From contig NC_064619.1 in the NCBI RefSeq assembly GCF_023898315.1, positions 340,367,650 through 340,431,649 on the forward strand: 64,000 nucleotides of DNA. The letters are read 5' to 3'. The notes beneath the pieces are model-generated. The model saw only the letters and a program-made list of their open reading frames with translations, was not told where the DNA came from and did no database searches. The stretch's first letter is position 1. The number at the start of each line of letters is the position of its first letter. Positions 32,347-42,900 of this stretch are shown one piece after another. The position numbers and the translations under genes are program-made. Origin of the DNA: Schistocerca nitens. Its lineage: Eukaryota > Arthropoda > Insecta > Orthoptera > Acrididae.

Positions 32347-33450
32347 GGTCGACCAATAGCATTAAACTGAAGTCAACATGCTGTCTGTCAATCGCTGTGG
32401 GGCCTCAGAGTATAGGTGTCTGGGACAATGGCTTACAATCTCAGGTCCCCACCCTTTGATCAATTTTAATTTTTATAATTCGATCACCATCATTTGCTGT
32501 ATGCACTTCATGTTGTTGAGGGGATTAAGGGGCTGCACTGCTTTCGGGCAATATGCTCTCCATTCTAGCTGAGTTCTCTGTAGTGAGGGGGTTAGGGAGT
32601 GGGCATTTGTTATAACAAATTATTCCTATCACGTGATTTCCGTCGTTCGCTGCAGTGAGAAGGAGAGACAAAAATGGCGAGCAAAGATAGTTTGACAGAA
32701 TAAATGAATGACATCGTAGCATAATAGGCAAAATAGCAGAAAATGTTATAATCGGACTATTAAGGTGAGGTTATGCCTGTTTTTTCACTGCCTGCGGACG
32801 TACACATCGCTGCCTGATATAAATAACATACCTTTATGGTTGACAGTGCTAGCCGAGCGGTGTTTTAATTTCCGAACACGTCGAGACGATGCGTATATAC
32901 GCAGATTGGAACAAAATTGTGTGCCTGTCTGACATTAAGAAAACATATTAATTTTCAGCCGTCCAAGACAATGAGTTGCAATATCTGTCAGTAAGTATCT
33001 ACCCATCTCCAATTATTACTATGGGTCAATTCCAAACACAGATGTACACATCAGAGCAGCAACAACAGTCCATAAGTGCATATGCACAGTCTTCTGCATC
33101 AGGATATTAGAGTTTATTTGGATTTCCAAGCAATCAAGAGAAATATCGTTCAATAGAACAGCTTTCACCCTCATAATAGACCTAAATATTAGAAGTACAC
33201 CCCTCCACACGCACACACACCACTTCAGTCACTCACCGAATAGAACCTGTGACGATGCAAAATAATAACTGTCGGGTATACGGACAGAAAATCCCTGTTT
33301 CGATGTTGTTGCATTCGACCTGCGTAAGTTAAAGAAAAGATATGAAACAAAACAGACATGATAACACCATTCGCTACATACAACGCGGTTTAAAATATGA
33401 AACTGTATGTGCCAGCACTACCAGCTAATTGAGCTTGTGAAAGCTTGAGA

Positions 33451-33650
33451 GCCGGCCGCCGTGGCCGAGCGGTTCTAGGCGCTTCAGTCCGGAAGCGCGC
33501 TGCTGCTACGGTCGCAGGTTCGATTCCTGACTCGGGCATGGATGTGTGTGACGTCCTTAGGTTAGTTAAGTTTAAGTAGTTCTAAGTCTAGGGGACTGAT
33601 GACCTCAGATGTCAAGTCCCATAGTGCTTAGAGCCATTTGAACCATTTTT
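33451..33650 (+). mobile_element. tRNA-derived SINE (GCCGGCCGCCGTGGCCGAGCG head)
   Basis: The head GCCGGCCGCCGTGGCCGAGC with B-box GGTTCGATTCC, the body TTAGGTTAGTTAAGTTTAAG, and the end CATTTGAACCATTTTT. It is flanked by AAAGCTTGAGA (33440-33450 and about 33653-33663). It shares its body with the SINE at 8213 but has a different tRNA-like head. Confidence 0.9.
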
Positions 33651-33741
33651 GAAAAGCTTGAGAACCTTCTAACCGTCGGATTTTGACTGTGGCACATTGC
33701 AGTATTCTATAGCTGTATCACGTTAAAAAGGGTGTGTTCGT

Positions 33742-33944
33742 TGAAAAATGGTTCAAATGGCTCTGAGCTCTATGGGACTTAACATCTGAGGCCATTAGTC
33801 CCCTAGAACTTAGAACTACTTAAACCTAACTAACCTAAGGACATCACACACATCCATGCCCAAGGCAGGATTCGAACCTGCGACCGTAGCGGTCGCGCGG
33901 TTCCAGACTGTAGCGCCTAGAACCGCTCTGCCACCCCTGCCGGC
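33742..33944 (-). mobile_element. tRNA-derived SINE, inverted partner of 33451-33650
   Basis: Same type as the previous SINE in opposite orientation, about 90 bp away. It is flanked by GGTGTGTTCGT (33731-33741 and 33945-33955). Both insert into dispersed-repeat copy I; the empty site is visible in copy III near 44480. Confidence 0.9.
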
Positions 33945-34429
33945 GGTGTGTTCGTCCTCATATGTATGTCTAATAGGGTTGCTAGAAGAAGACTAGTACA
34001 CACACAGTGCAATCAGTTTACTACATTGGTTTGAACTTGTGACGATGGCCGTAAACGTCAATACTTACCAAAAGTAGAGGCGATGTACCAGCTCTGTAAC
34101 GACGTCACAGCAATCTTGCTGCAACATTGCTGCTACGTCACGCGGTGTGTGTCCATCTCGTCCACTGGTAGGTCTCGACAGACGGCATTCGCAGCCATGG
34201 TGGCCTTGGCACATGCGCCGCAGCGCCCCTGATACATGCAATACGTGCAGGCGAGTGTGTTTGCAACTATCTCCCTTCCGCCAGCCTTAGTGTTATGCGC
34301 CAGTGTGAAGAAATAATCATTCAATATAAGCCGTCAAAGTACCGAATTATTTGTTTCACATAACACACTGCCATCGTATTTTTTTGTTACATAATACACT
34401 GTCGTAATTACTCATCATTCTTTCACATC

Positions 34430-34565
34430 CCGGCGGAGGTTAGAGTCCCCCCTCGGGCATGTTTGTGTGTGTTTGTTCTGAGGATAATTTAGGTTAAGTA
34501 GTGTATAAGCTTAGGGACTGATGACCTTAGAAGTTAAGTCCATAAGATTTCACACACATTTGAAC
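34430..34565 (+). mobile_element. Partial SINE
   Basis: CGGCGGAGGTTAGAGTCCC (B-box-like), then GAGGATAATTTAGGTTAAGTAG, GGGACTGATGACC and ATTTGAACA at the end. It is related to the preceding SINE type but diverged and lacks most of the head. Confidence 0.65.
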
Positions 34566-35219
34566 ATACTTTCACATGCACCATATGATGAGCGACACAT
34601 GTACGGCACATGGGAGCGCAGTATGATACCCGACCTGCGCGCTAGAGTGATAAGACCGCTGCACCGTTCTCGTTCCACTTAACTCTGTAGAGACGAATTC
34701 TACTTGTGGACATAATAATAAAAATTGGTTGTCTTCTACACAGCCTCCCCCTCCTTGATGATTAAACATATCTTTTAATATTACCTCCAGCGTCGAAAAA
34801 ATAGTTATTATATTAAGAAATATAGGACCTATATTTCGTATATTGTAGCGTTAACCTAGTCAAATCACACGGCATTATGAATAAGTAAGTTTTCGAAAGC
34901 AACTTGTGTAGCTGCCCCCACAGCGACAGCAACCACATTACAATACTTTCACATTGACGCATCGATGCCTATGAGAACACATTTCCTCCCGTATCAAACA
35001 ATAGAAGTTGTAGCCAGCGGACTTCCCACCTTATGTTGAGTTTCATTCATACAGCAATATGCAGAATAAAGCAACCCTCCTACTTCTTCTCACAACATAT
35101 GGTGTGTTCAACAGAAGGAAACCCTATCAATGGCATTACAAAAACCCTGTCTCATAAACTATATAGGATCAAAATTAATATGAGTTTAATCAACGAAAAA
35201 CGTTGCCTTCTTGGCTCTC

Positions 35220-35259
35220 TCTCTCTCTCTCTTCTTCTTTTTTTTTTTTTTTTTTTTAA
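35220..35259 (+). repeat. (CT)n plus poly-T tract
   Basis: About eight CT units followed by a run of roughly 20 T, within dispersed-repeat copy I. Confidence 0.9.
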
Positions 35260-35715
35260 ACCTGATGTTAAAGAGGAAAAGCGCCTCACATTTATCCCAG
35301 TCCGATATTTGCGTAATCGGGATGTATTGTACTCCTATATACCAGTAATCTATCCGTGTCAGCTAATTAAAAAAATTGACTCTACAATCCTCGAGCGTGC
35401 AGTGAGGAATTTTGGCGCTACGGATAACTGTTCTGTAGAATGTTGTTCAATTCCTTCACATATAGCAATACACAAATTGTTTTATTATTCTGAACTGTTT
35501 CGCAAGCAACAAGCCATGAGATCTCAGCATAGCTACCTTCCCAGGTATTGTATGGTTCTTGTTTTGTGTTCGCGTGGAAAAGATGGTTGTCGATAAATCT
35601 CTTATTTACACGCCGACTAAACGATCGAAGTTGTGTACCTCATCATATCGTTGACGGTTTCAGAGAACTACATAGCTGTTCGCGTATATGTCTTGTACTA
35701 ATCCAGAAGCCACAG

Positions 35716-36600
35716 GATGATGCGTGGCAGAGAATATCTGATACCACTACTAGTCATTTCCTTTCCTGCTCCACTTGCAAACGGCACGAGGAACCAAAAC
35801 CAAAAGACTGTCTATATACCTCCATTCGAGCCCCAATTTCTCTTATCTTTGTGATCCTTACGCGAAATGTAACAAATCTAGCAGCCCGACCTAGTAGGGA
35901 ATCCAAACAATTGATCAGTACTTAAAAGGGAATCGCACTAATGATCTATACGTGGTTTCTTTTACAGATGAACCTCACTACCCTAAAATTCTTCCTTACA
36001 TGTTCGTTCGCCTAGACTGTTCCAAGCAGCACACTGTGTTCGAACATTACAGCATCTTTTCTGCCTAGTTATCCGCTTTTAGAGTTATTTAGCTGTCATT
36101 CATCAAATCCACTATAAATTTTTGTGTAAGTCATCTTCTATCCTCTTGCAGTTGCTCAGCGACGACACCGCAACGTCGTCCACAGATTCCTACTGAGATT
36201 GTCCGGCAGATCATAAACACATATAGAGAATAATAATAACGGTCCTAACGCACTTCCCTGGGGCACTTCTGACGATACCCTTGTCTCTGAGGGCGACGTA
36301 CTGGGCTCTACTACTTAAGAAGTCTGGGAACCTGTTCACTATGATCGTTCTTTTGTTAACAGTCTGGAGTGGCACTACGTTTTCAAAATTCTAGACTTAT
36401 GGAATCTGCATGTGGATGCAAAACACATAAACCTGCATCGTCGTCTTGCAACAACCAAAAATGAAAGCCTCTCAAGTTTAGTCTTGTTCGATGTTCACAT
36501 AATCGAGATGAATTAACAGCTGGTCAACACTGCCGCATAGCAAGGGACAACAAACCAGTAATCTAACAATTTCAATTATATGTGTCATCTAGCTTTTTAG
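35716..36600 (-). pseudogene. LINE reverse-transcriptase remnant and flanks
   Basis: On the minus strand near 36290-36190 the sequence CAGAAGTGCCCCAGGGAAG, then GACCGTTATTATTATTCTC, reads as the RT motif VPQGS-x-GPL followed by a decayed palm. It is the same LINE type as at 30090-30400. The rest of the interval is undefined. Confidence 0.55.
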
Positions 36601-36768
36601 AAGTAAATTTTACTTCCGGTGGCGTCCAAGGTCGAGCGGAAGGCACACGGACGCGATGTACGATTCCTGTCGGCCCCCTTCTGCTTCTGAGAGGTGCGGT
36701 CGCACAGCAGTATCATACACGTGTGCCGTAGTGCCTATCAGTGCTGCGCCACTTAAAATAATAATAAA

Positions 36769-36790
36769 AAAAAAAAAAAAAAAAAAAAAC
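36769..36790 (+). repeat. Poly-A tract
   Basis: About 22 A residues preceded by AATAATAATAA, next to dispersed-repeat copy II. Confidence 0.9.
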
Positions 36791-37455
36791 ACCTAGAACC
36801 TGGCTCGCACCACTGCTACTGTTCTTCTAGCAGACATCAATAATAAAAAAAGTGGTCATCTTCTTTACAGGCCCTCCTCACTAATTAAACATCTGTTCAT
36901 ATTCAGCTCCGACACCGAAAAAAAATTATTTTATAAACAAATGCAGTACCCGCATTTCATAGATTGTAGCGGTAACTTAGCCAAAGCACACCACAGTATT
37001 TAAAGTATTTAAAATATTGCTAAGAATAACAGCAATTCGAATATCGTGCATCACAGTGCACGCGTGAATTACTGGATTGGGGGGAAATGCAGTCAGCGGC
37101 TTTACTCTTCGCTCCCTCAAGCGTTGTACACATCACTGTGAACAGGCATCCAAATGCAAGTTCCGTAGATGGCTTCCACAGCGTCAGCAACCGCATCACG
37201 GCACTTTTGCACCGACACATATGTGGCTATCAGAAAACAATTGCATTCGTATCCAACATTAGATGATGTAGCCAGCAGACTTCCCGTTTAAAATGGAGTT
37301 TTCAAATTGTTCCTAAAGCAATACGCTCAATGAAACATCACTACTTCTTCGGCTTTCGCACTATTTACAAGATAGGAAGTGCTCTACTGAAGGAATGACC
37401 ATATATGGTAGAACAAAAACCCTGTCGATATAATTCGCCTAACTATAAGTGCTTC
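36790..37455 (-). repeat. Unclassified dispersed repeat, copy II (partial)
   Basis: Aligns directly with 34655-35215 of copy I (CTTCTTTACAGGCCCTCCTC against CTTCTACACAGCCTCCCCCT; GTAGCCAGCAGACTTCCC against GTAGCCAGCGGACTTCCC). It ends at the solo LTR. Confidence 0.65.
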
Positions 37456-37467
37456 TGTGGTGATTAC

Positions 37468-37956
37468 TGTTGTGGACTGTTAAGGCAGCCAGTCCACAGT
37501 GAAGTAGCCGAAAGGGCACACGTACACACACGCCGACTGGCGCGAAGTCTGGAACAGGATTCGTAATGAATGTGATAAAGAAAAGAACGTAGCTACTAGA
37601 ACACTTAACTTTTATATCGTCCTTTGGTATACAGCATTCTTGATGATACAAGTGAGACTATCTTGAGATACATGCAATGGTACAAATGGCGCCTTGCTAG
37701 GTCGTAGCCATTAACTTAGCTGAAGGCTATTCTAACTGTCTCTCGGCAAATGAGAGAAAGGCTTCGTCAGAGTAGTCGCTAGCAACGTCGTCGTACAACT
37801 GGGGCGAGTGCTAGTAAGTCTCTCGAGACCTGCCGTGTGGTGGCGCTCGGTCTGCGATCACTGCCAGTGGCGACACGCGGGTCCGACATGTACTAATGGA
37901 CCGCGGCCGATTTAAGCTACCACCTAGCAAGTGTGGTGTCTAGCGGTGACACCACA
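37468..37956 (-). mobile_element. Solo LTR related to the full-length gypsy element
   Basis: The right end read inward, TGTGGTGTCACCGCTAGACA, is the same terminal sequence as the LTRs at 50897 and 56073, followed by similar GCTTAAATCGGCCGCGGTCC. The other end is TGTTGTGGACTG. Flanks are ATTAC (37463-37467) and ATTAT (37957-37961), a probable 5-bp duplication with one change. Clearly related to, but diverged from, the full-length element, especially in its second half. Confidence 0.85.
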
Positions 37957-38099
37957 ATTATTTTATCCAATACATACATGGCACTTATTGTAATGATTAT
38001 TGCTTCAACTGATAGTAAGGAGAGCTTTTGGTTTACGTTCGTTGTTCATTTATAGTGATTGTTTAGACTGAATGTGTAGCAGTGCAACACTCACCCCAG

Positions 38100-38790
38100 T
38101 CAACAGATAAACCGTGTGGCGAGTGGAAGCTTATACTTTCCTGGCACATTGATAGAATGCATAAAAGGATGAAACTGACAGATAACGAAATAAGAAATTT
38201 GCTTGAGAACTCAGACAATGAATTTAGTGAGCAACTATCCGACAGTTCAAGCAGTGAAACTGAAGATGTAGTCGTGGAACTTCCAAATCAAGTAGTTTCT
38301 GACAGCAGCGAGTCGGGTGAATATGAACAGGGTAATTATTAATATTTATCACTGTTTGCAGATATTATTGAGAATACTATAATGTCTGCCTCGGTAGATG
38401 AGCCGTTAGGGTGCTAGCTCGTAGATATTAAAGCAACAACCCAGGCCGGAGGCACAAATTGATCCCCTTGACAGAGAAATGGCGTCCCGGTCAAGTATAT
38501 CCTGGAAGACAGAAGCTTATCTAAATCAAAGGCGGAGGTCTGCTGCTGACATGGTGAGAGCTCCAAAAGGAACCAAGCCCCGGCTAGAACCCGATGTACT
38601 TGGATGATAACATCTTGGATAATATTGTGATGCACGAGTAGACCAACGAAAAGCTAGACATTCTTTGGGAATCATGTGAAGAAATTTTCGTGAAAAATTC
38701 GAAAGCTTTTGAAAGAGAAGAAATTGTGTCAACAGTTGGAATTCTGTTAACTGTGGAGTCCATAGACAGTACAAGGACAATTTTTTTTAA
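38100..38790 (+). pseudogene. Possible piggyBac-like N-terminal remnant
   Basis: An open frame at 38082-38342 contains MKLTDNEIRNLLENSDNEF and a Ser/Asp/Glu-rich stretch like the acidic N-terminus of piggyBac transposases. Downstream text near 38600-38690 (NILDNIVMH, then KLDILWESCEEIF) is loosely compatible. No TTAA-flanked TIRs were found. The family call is weak. Confidence 0.3.
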
Positions 38791-39620
38791 AATTCCTTTA
38801 TTTCAAAGAACAATGTGATACTTAACAACCCACTACCTCACTCATTAGTGGGTCGTAATTCTAAATCTGCATTTACAATTACCACAGTTAATTTGTTATT
38901 ACTACAGGATATGTATTCTTAGTCCACTATGGACATTTCTTGTTTTAACTATCGTTGTTTACGTGTAACATTTACTGCAAATTTATCTACTTAGTTAGTA
39001 AGCTAGTATTCTTTGCTAAGTTTTACACAAAATGATACTTAGGAAACTAATCTATACTACATGCAACGTTCCAGGAGTGCCAGTGAGACATCTACACTGG
39101 TGGCCGTGCCCACCGAGCAATTCCAGTGGGCGTGTCTCTGGCACAGGGCTGGCCCAAGATCTTGAAATTCACTGCAGTTTACCTACAATTAATTTATCGT
39201 ATCTTAATATACATCTTACCTATAATACTACAGTCATAATCGTGCGTTGTCCAGTTGGTAGTTGATGCACCCTCCCCCTGAGCACCAAACGTGGAGGATG
39301 CCAGCCATAAGGCAGCTAGCCACGCCCACACCCCAGTGGTACAGGACAGGTGCATTGTGTCTTAGTTGGTATAATTATTGTTCCTTAGAAACTCTTTTAG
39401 GACTCTGGTAGGTATCTCATTGGCAAGTTCACTGAGGATCTCAAATGTGTCTTGTTGCCTGAACAGGTGGTGCATGTCGTGATTGGGTAACTGTTGCCTA
39501 AGCCGAAATGCTACTAGGGTCACTCCAAAGGAAATGCACACTACTATTGTAAAAATGCAGTTTTCATTCTGCATGTGTGAAAGTTTTACAATGTGTAGAT
39601 ACATCCTTCCCGCTTGTTTT
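38791..39620. other. Unannotated stretch with a membrane-anchor-like frame
   Basis: The minus-strand frame 39604-39362 (81 codons with stop) has a hydrophobic segment CIFTIVVCISFGVTLVAF followed by a basic/acidic tail, and ends in a stop. Its origin is unknown; it could be a fragment of a retroelement protein or chance. No other feature is seen. Confidence 0.3.
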
Positions 39621-40470
39621 CAAACTTAGTTCAACCTGTTCCCGTGAGTGGCGCCGTCACAGCATGTCTTCAGGACGGCTGCTACACTAGACGTTCGTCA
39701 GAAGCAACGTGCTGTCATACAATTCCTGTGCTGTGAAAACGAGACAGTGGGAAACATCCACAAGAGGTTGGAAATGGTGTATGGAGATGCTGCTGTCGAT
39801 CGCAGTACAGTTAGTCGATGGGCAAGCAGGTTCCGTGATGAAAGCAGACACGGCAGTATTGAGGATTGTCCTCGCAGCGGCACGCCTCGTACTGCACACA
39901 CTCCAGACAATGTGCAGAGAGTTAACGAGTTGGTGACTGCTGACAGCCGCATCACAGTGAACGAATTGTCACGCTACGTTGGGATAAGCGAAGGAAGTGT
40001 TTGCAGAATACTGAAAGTGTTGGCGTTAAAAAAGGTTTGTGCCAGGTGGGTTCCCAGGATGTTGACTATGGCTCACAACGAAACAATAAAAACCATATGC
40101 AGCGACCTTTTGGAACAGTACGAGAATGGTGGAGATGAATTTCTTGGAAGAATTGTGACAGGTGATGAAACATGGTTCCATCATTTTTCACCAGCGACAA
40201 AGAGGCAATCAATGGAGTGGCATCATGCAAATTCAGCCAAGAAAAAAAAAATTCGAAACCACACCTTCTGCTGGAAAAGTTATGGCTGCGGTGTTTTTCG
40301 ATTCCGAAGGACTCTTGCTTGTGGACATCATGCCATGTGGAACCACCATAAATTCTGATGCATATGTGACGACACTGAAGAAACTTCAAGCTCGACTGAT
40401 TATAAAAACGCAGATTACTATATTAATCACTAAAACTTCCAAGAAACTTCGTATTCACAAACAGTAGCAA
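39620..40470 (+). pseudogene. mariner transposase, frameshifted and 3'-deleted
   Basis: The frame from 39648 (MAPSQHVFRTAAT...) carries the two HTH domains: VGNIHKRLEMVYGDAAVDRS (residues 34-53) and ITVNELSRYVGISEGSVCRI (about 100-120). WVPRMLT and IVTGDETWFHHFSP (first Asp) follow. A ten-A run near 40243 causes a frameshift; the sense frame continues FETTPSAGKVMAAVFFDSEG and ends after KKLQARL, where the part with the second and third Asp is deleted. It would have been a DD34D mariner. Upstream GTTCCCGTGAGTGGCGCCG is 5' untranslated sequence. Confidence 0.85.
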
Positions 40471-41682
40471 CTAGCGTGACACTTTTTCCAAGAAAACAAA
40501 TTTTGTTTACAAGCGCGCCTGTAGACGTTGAGCTATCGAAATGCGCTGTAGCAGGTTAACCAACAAATGAACCACATATCTCTCTACAAAACACAAAAAA
40601 CCTAATTCTCCAACTGTGAAAGGGCCGGAGATATAAGACTTTCTATGAAAAGATCCGGAAAATTAATACATCGTGGCAGATGTCATTAAAATTAAAAAAA
40701 ATTATTATTGCAGTTATAACTGATGGACAGTAATAAATAATACATATAAATGTTGACAAAAGAACATAGTATCTAATAACGCAAAAAACTAAAAGTTGAT
40801 TGTTTGAAAAATTCCAGCTTATCGTTTCACCTACTCTACTGGCGTTGGCCAGTGCAATAAAAAGCAATGGTATGCAACTGTTAACATGAGATTTGTCAAC
40901 AGAAAGTACACGTCTGATATCACGCACGAGTCGGTCGCGTACCAACTTTTCCTTGAGTACAGCTGTGTATCTGAGGAAAAGATATACGACAACTGTTCCC
41001 ATTTTAGCGATATGCAAACTATGTAAACTATTTATGATCAAAAGTATCCGGAATCCATATGAGAACTATCTACGATTCGAATCGGAAAGTTATTTTACAA
41101 GCAAACACTTGCAGTTGATGGTTTCCTTAGATGCGGTATAAATCTTCGATATTATGCCTCTTGAAACACCAAATACTTCATTTCTCTTGGTTAACGAATT
41201 GTCTTAGCTCTGGCGTAAATCGTTCACAAACAACTACTCAAAGAATACTATTCTCACCACGACTGACACTTGCAACGTACTGAGGACACTGAATACGGAC
41301 TGTTTATGATCAAATACAACACTGAAACCTGCAAGCTTCGGTCAAGAATACCATCATAACGACCGGGAGAGCGGTGTGCTGACCCCACGCCCCTCTTATC
41401 CGCATCCTCCAAGGCCTCTTATTTTTTCAAGTGGTCTGCGAGCTCTCTCAAATCTATACCTGGAAGGAGGTGCAGCAATCTGCTGACGATGTGGTGGTGT
41501 CGTCGCTGACTGATTATAAGAGGATAGGAGACGACTTACACAAAAATTTTTAGTTAGTGTGATGAATGACAGTTGAACAAATCTAAATGCAGATGAGTAG
41601 GGCAGAAACGATGCAGTAACTGTAGAATACAGCATTAACAAAGTGCTGCTTGGTACTGTCACAGTTATTTAATATTCTGAAC
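40471..41682. other. Mostly unannotated; small Tc1 fragment at 41135-41235
   Basis: At 41135-41235 (minus) GCGGTATAAATCTTCGATA and CCTCTTGAAACACCAAATACTTC match the HTH region of the Tc1 at 12780-12860. The remainder shows nothing recognisable. Confidence 0.5.
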
Positions 41683-42900
41683 AGCCAGAACATTATGACC
41701 ACCGACCTACTGTCGATAAAAACCCATCCAAGCAATAACAACGTCTCCTGGCGAGGAATGACTGCTAGTCAGACACATGCACGGTGTATGTAATATCAGT
41801 GAGCGTGCTGCTCATGTGCAGAAAGGGGAAGGTGCGCGATCTTTCTGAGTTCGACCGAGGGCAGATTATGATGGGACGGAGGCTCGGCACGAGCATTTAG
41901 AAAACAGCACAGCTTGTCAGTTGTTCAAGGAATGCTGTGGTATCTTCAACACGTGGCGAAACCAAGCTGAAACGAAGTCCAGACGTCGTGGCGCTGGGTG
42001 GCCACCTCTCATTACAGATGTCGGACGTTGTAGGCTGGGTAGACTGGTAAAACAGGACAGGCGGTGAAATGTAGCGGAACTAACATTGGACTTCATGCTG
42101 GGGAGAGTACAAGTGTGTCTGAACACACTGTGCACAGAACACACCTAACGATGGGCCTCCGAAGCCAATGAGCCATGCACGTGCCAACGTTAACACAACA
42201 ACATCGGCAACAACGACTGAAATGGGCATTTGACCATTGGCACTGGACGTTGGCGCAGTGGCAGAGCGTTGCACATAGTCTGATGAATCCCGATACTTTC
42301 TTCATCATGCCGTTAGTAAGGGGGGGGGGGGGGGGAGCACGAATCCATCGTCTTCTGGGGAAACAGCTCCTTGACACCTGTAACTCGGGATGGAGACTAG
42401 CTGGTAGCGGCTCCATTATGCTCTGAGAAACATTCACATGGGCATCCATGTCGGCAGTTGAAATCGCAAGGCACTATGACGCCCAAAGAGTACCATACAC
42501 TAGTTGCAGACCACATACACCTCTTCATGACGATCACGTTTCCCGTCGACAGTGGCATTTTTCTACAAGATAGTGTACCATGTTACAAGGCCAGAAGTGT
42601 GATGGTGTGGTTCGAGGAACACAGTGACGAGTTTCAATGGATGTGCTGGCCCTCTAAGACACCAGATTTGATCCTGATTGAACACATCTGGATGTGATTG
42701 AATGTGGCGTCAGAGCTCATCGCCTCCTCCTCAGAATTTACGGGAATTAGATGATTTGTGATTGCAGATGTCGTGCCAACTCTCTCCAATGACCTATCAA
42801 AGCCTCACTGCTTCCATGTCATGACACGTCGCCGCAGTTATCCGTGCCAAAGGTGAGTATACCAGCCACAAGGTAGGTGGCGATTATGTTCTGGCTGATG
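41683..42900 (+). pseudogene. Tc1-like transposon, decayed
   Basis: The terminal repeats CAGCCAGAACATTATGACC (left) and ATTATGTTCTGGCTG (right) face each other. Transposase text: VRDLSEFDRGQIMMGRRLG near 41835, TTEMGI / QQRLKWAFDHWHW near 42200, and FLQDSVPCYKARSVMVWFEEHSDEFQ near 42570 (second Asp), with CWPSKTPDLILIEHIW near 42650 (Glu). The first Asp reads MNPDTF and is damaged. A G18 tract lies at 42319-42336. Confidence 0.8.

Larger units (their letters stand above)
32430..35715 (-). repeat. Unclassified dispersed repeat, copy I
   Basis: This 3.3-kb segment aligns in inverted orientation with 42910-46990 over nearly its whole length, for example TCTTGATTGCTTGG near 33130 / 44945 and GTGATACAGCTATA near 33715 / 44500. 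It is interrupted by three SINEs (33451, 33742, about 34430) absent from copy III. A conserved CpG-rich block lies at about 34070-34330. No transposase or RT was recognised. The right third (34655-35215) also matches copy II at 36790-37455 in direct orientation. Confidence 0.75.

Noticed and set aside
33201-33232. CRISPR-like or regularly spaced repeats
   Set aside because: Only CA-type microsatellite sequence; no spacer-repeat regularity anywhere in the window.
36769-36792. Poly-A tail of a processed pseudogene
   Set aside because: No gene-like sequence upstream; the A run joins dispersed-repeat sequence on both sides.
38082-38342. Additional exon or host gene with Ser/Glu-rich sequence related to the repeat exons
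   Set aside because: It is not bounded by matching splice sites, does not contain the S-x-S-K-D core, and resembles a piggyBac N-terminus more.
39362-39604. Retroviral-type envelope fragment on the minus strand
   Set aside because: One hydrophobic stretch in an 80-residue frame is not enough; no fusion peptide, cysteine pattern or neighbouring retroelement genes.
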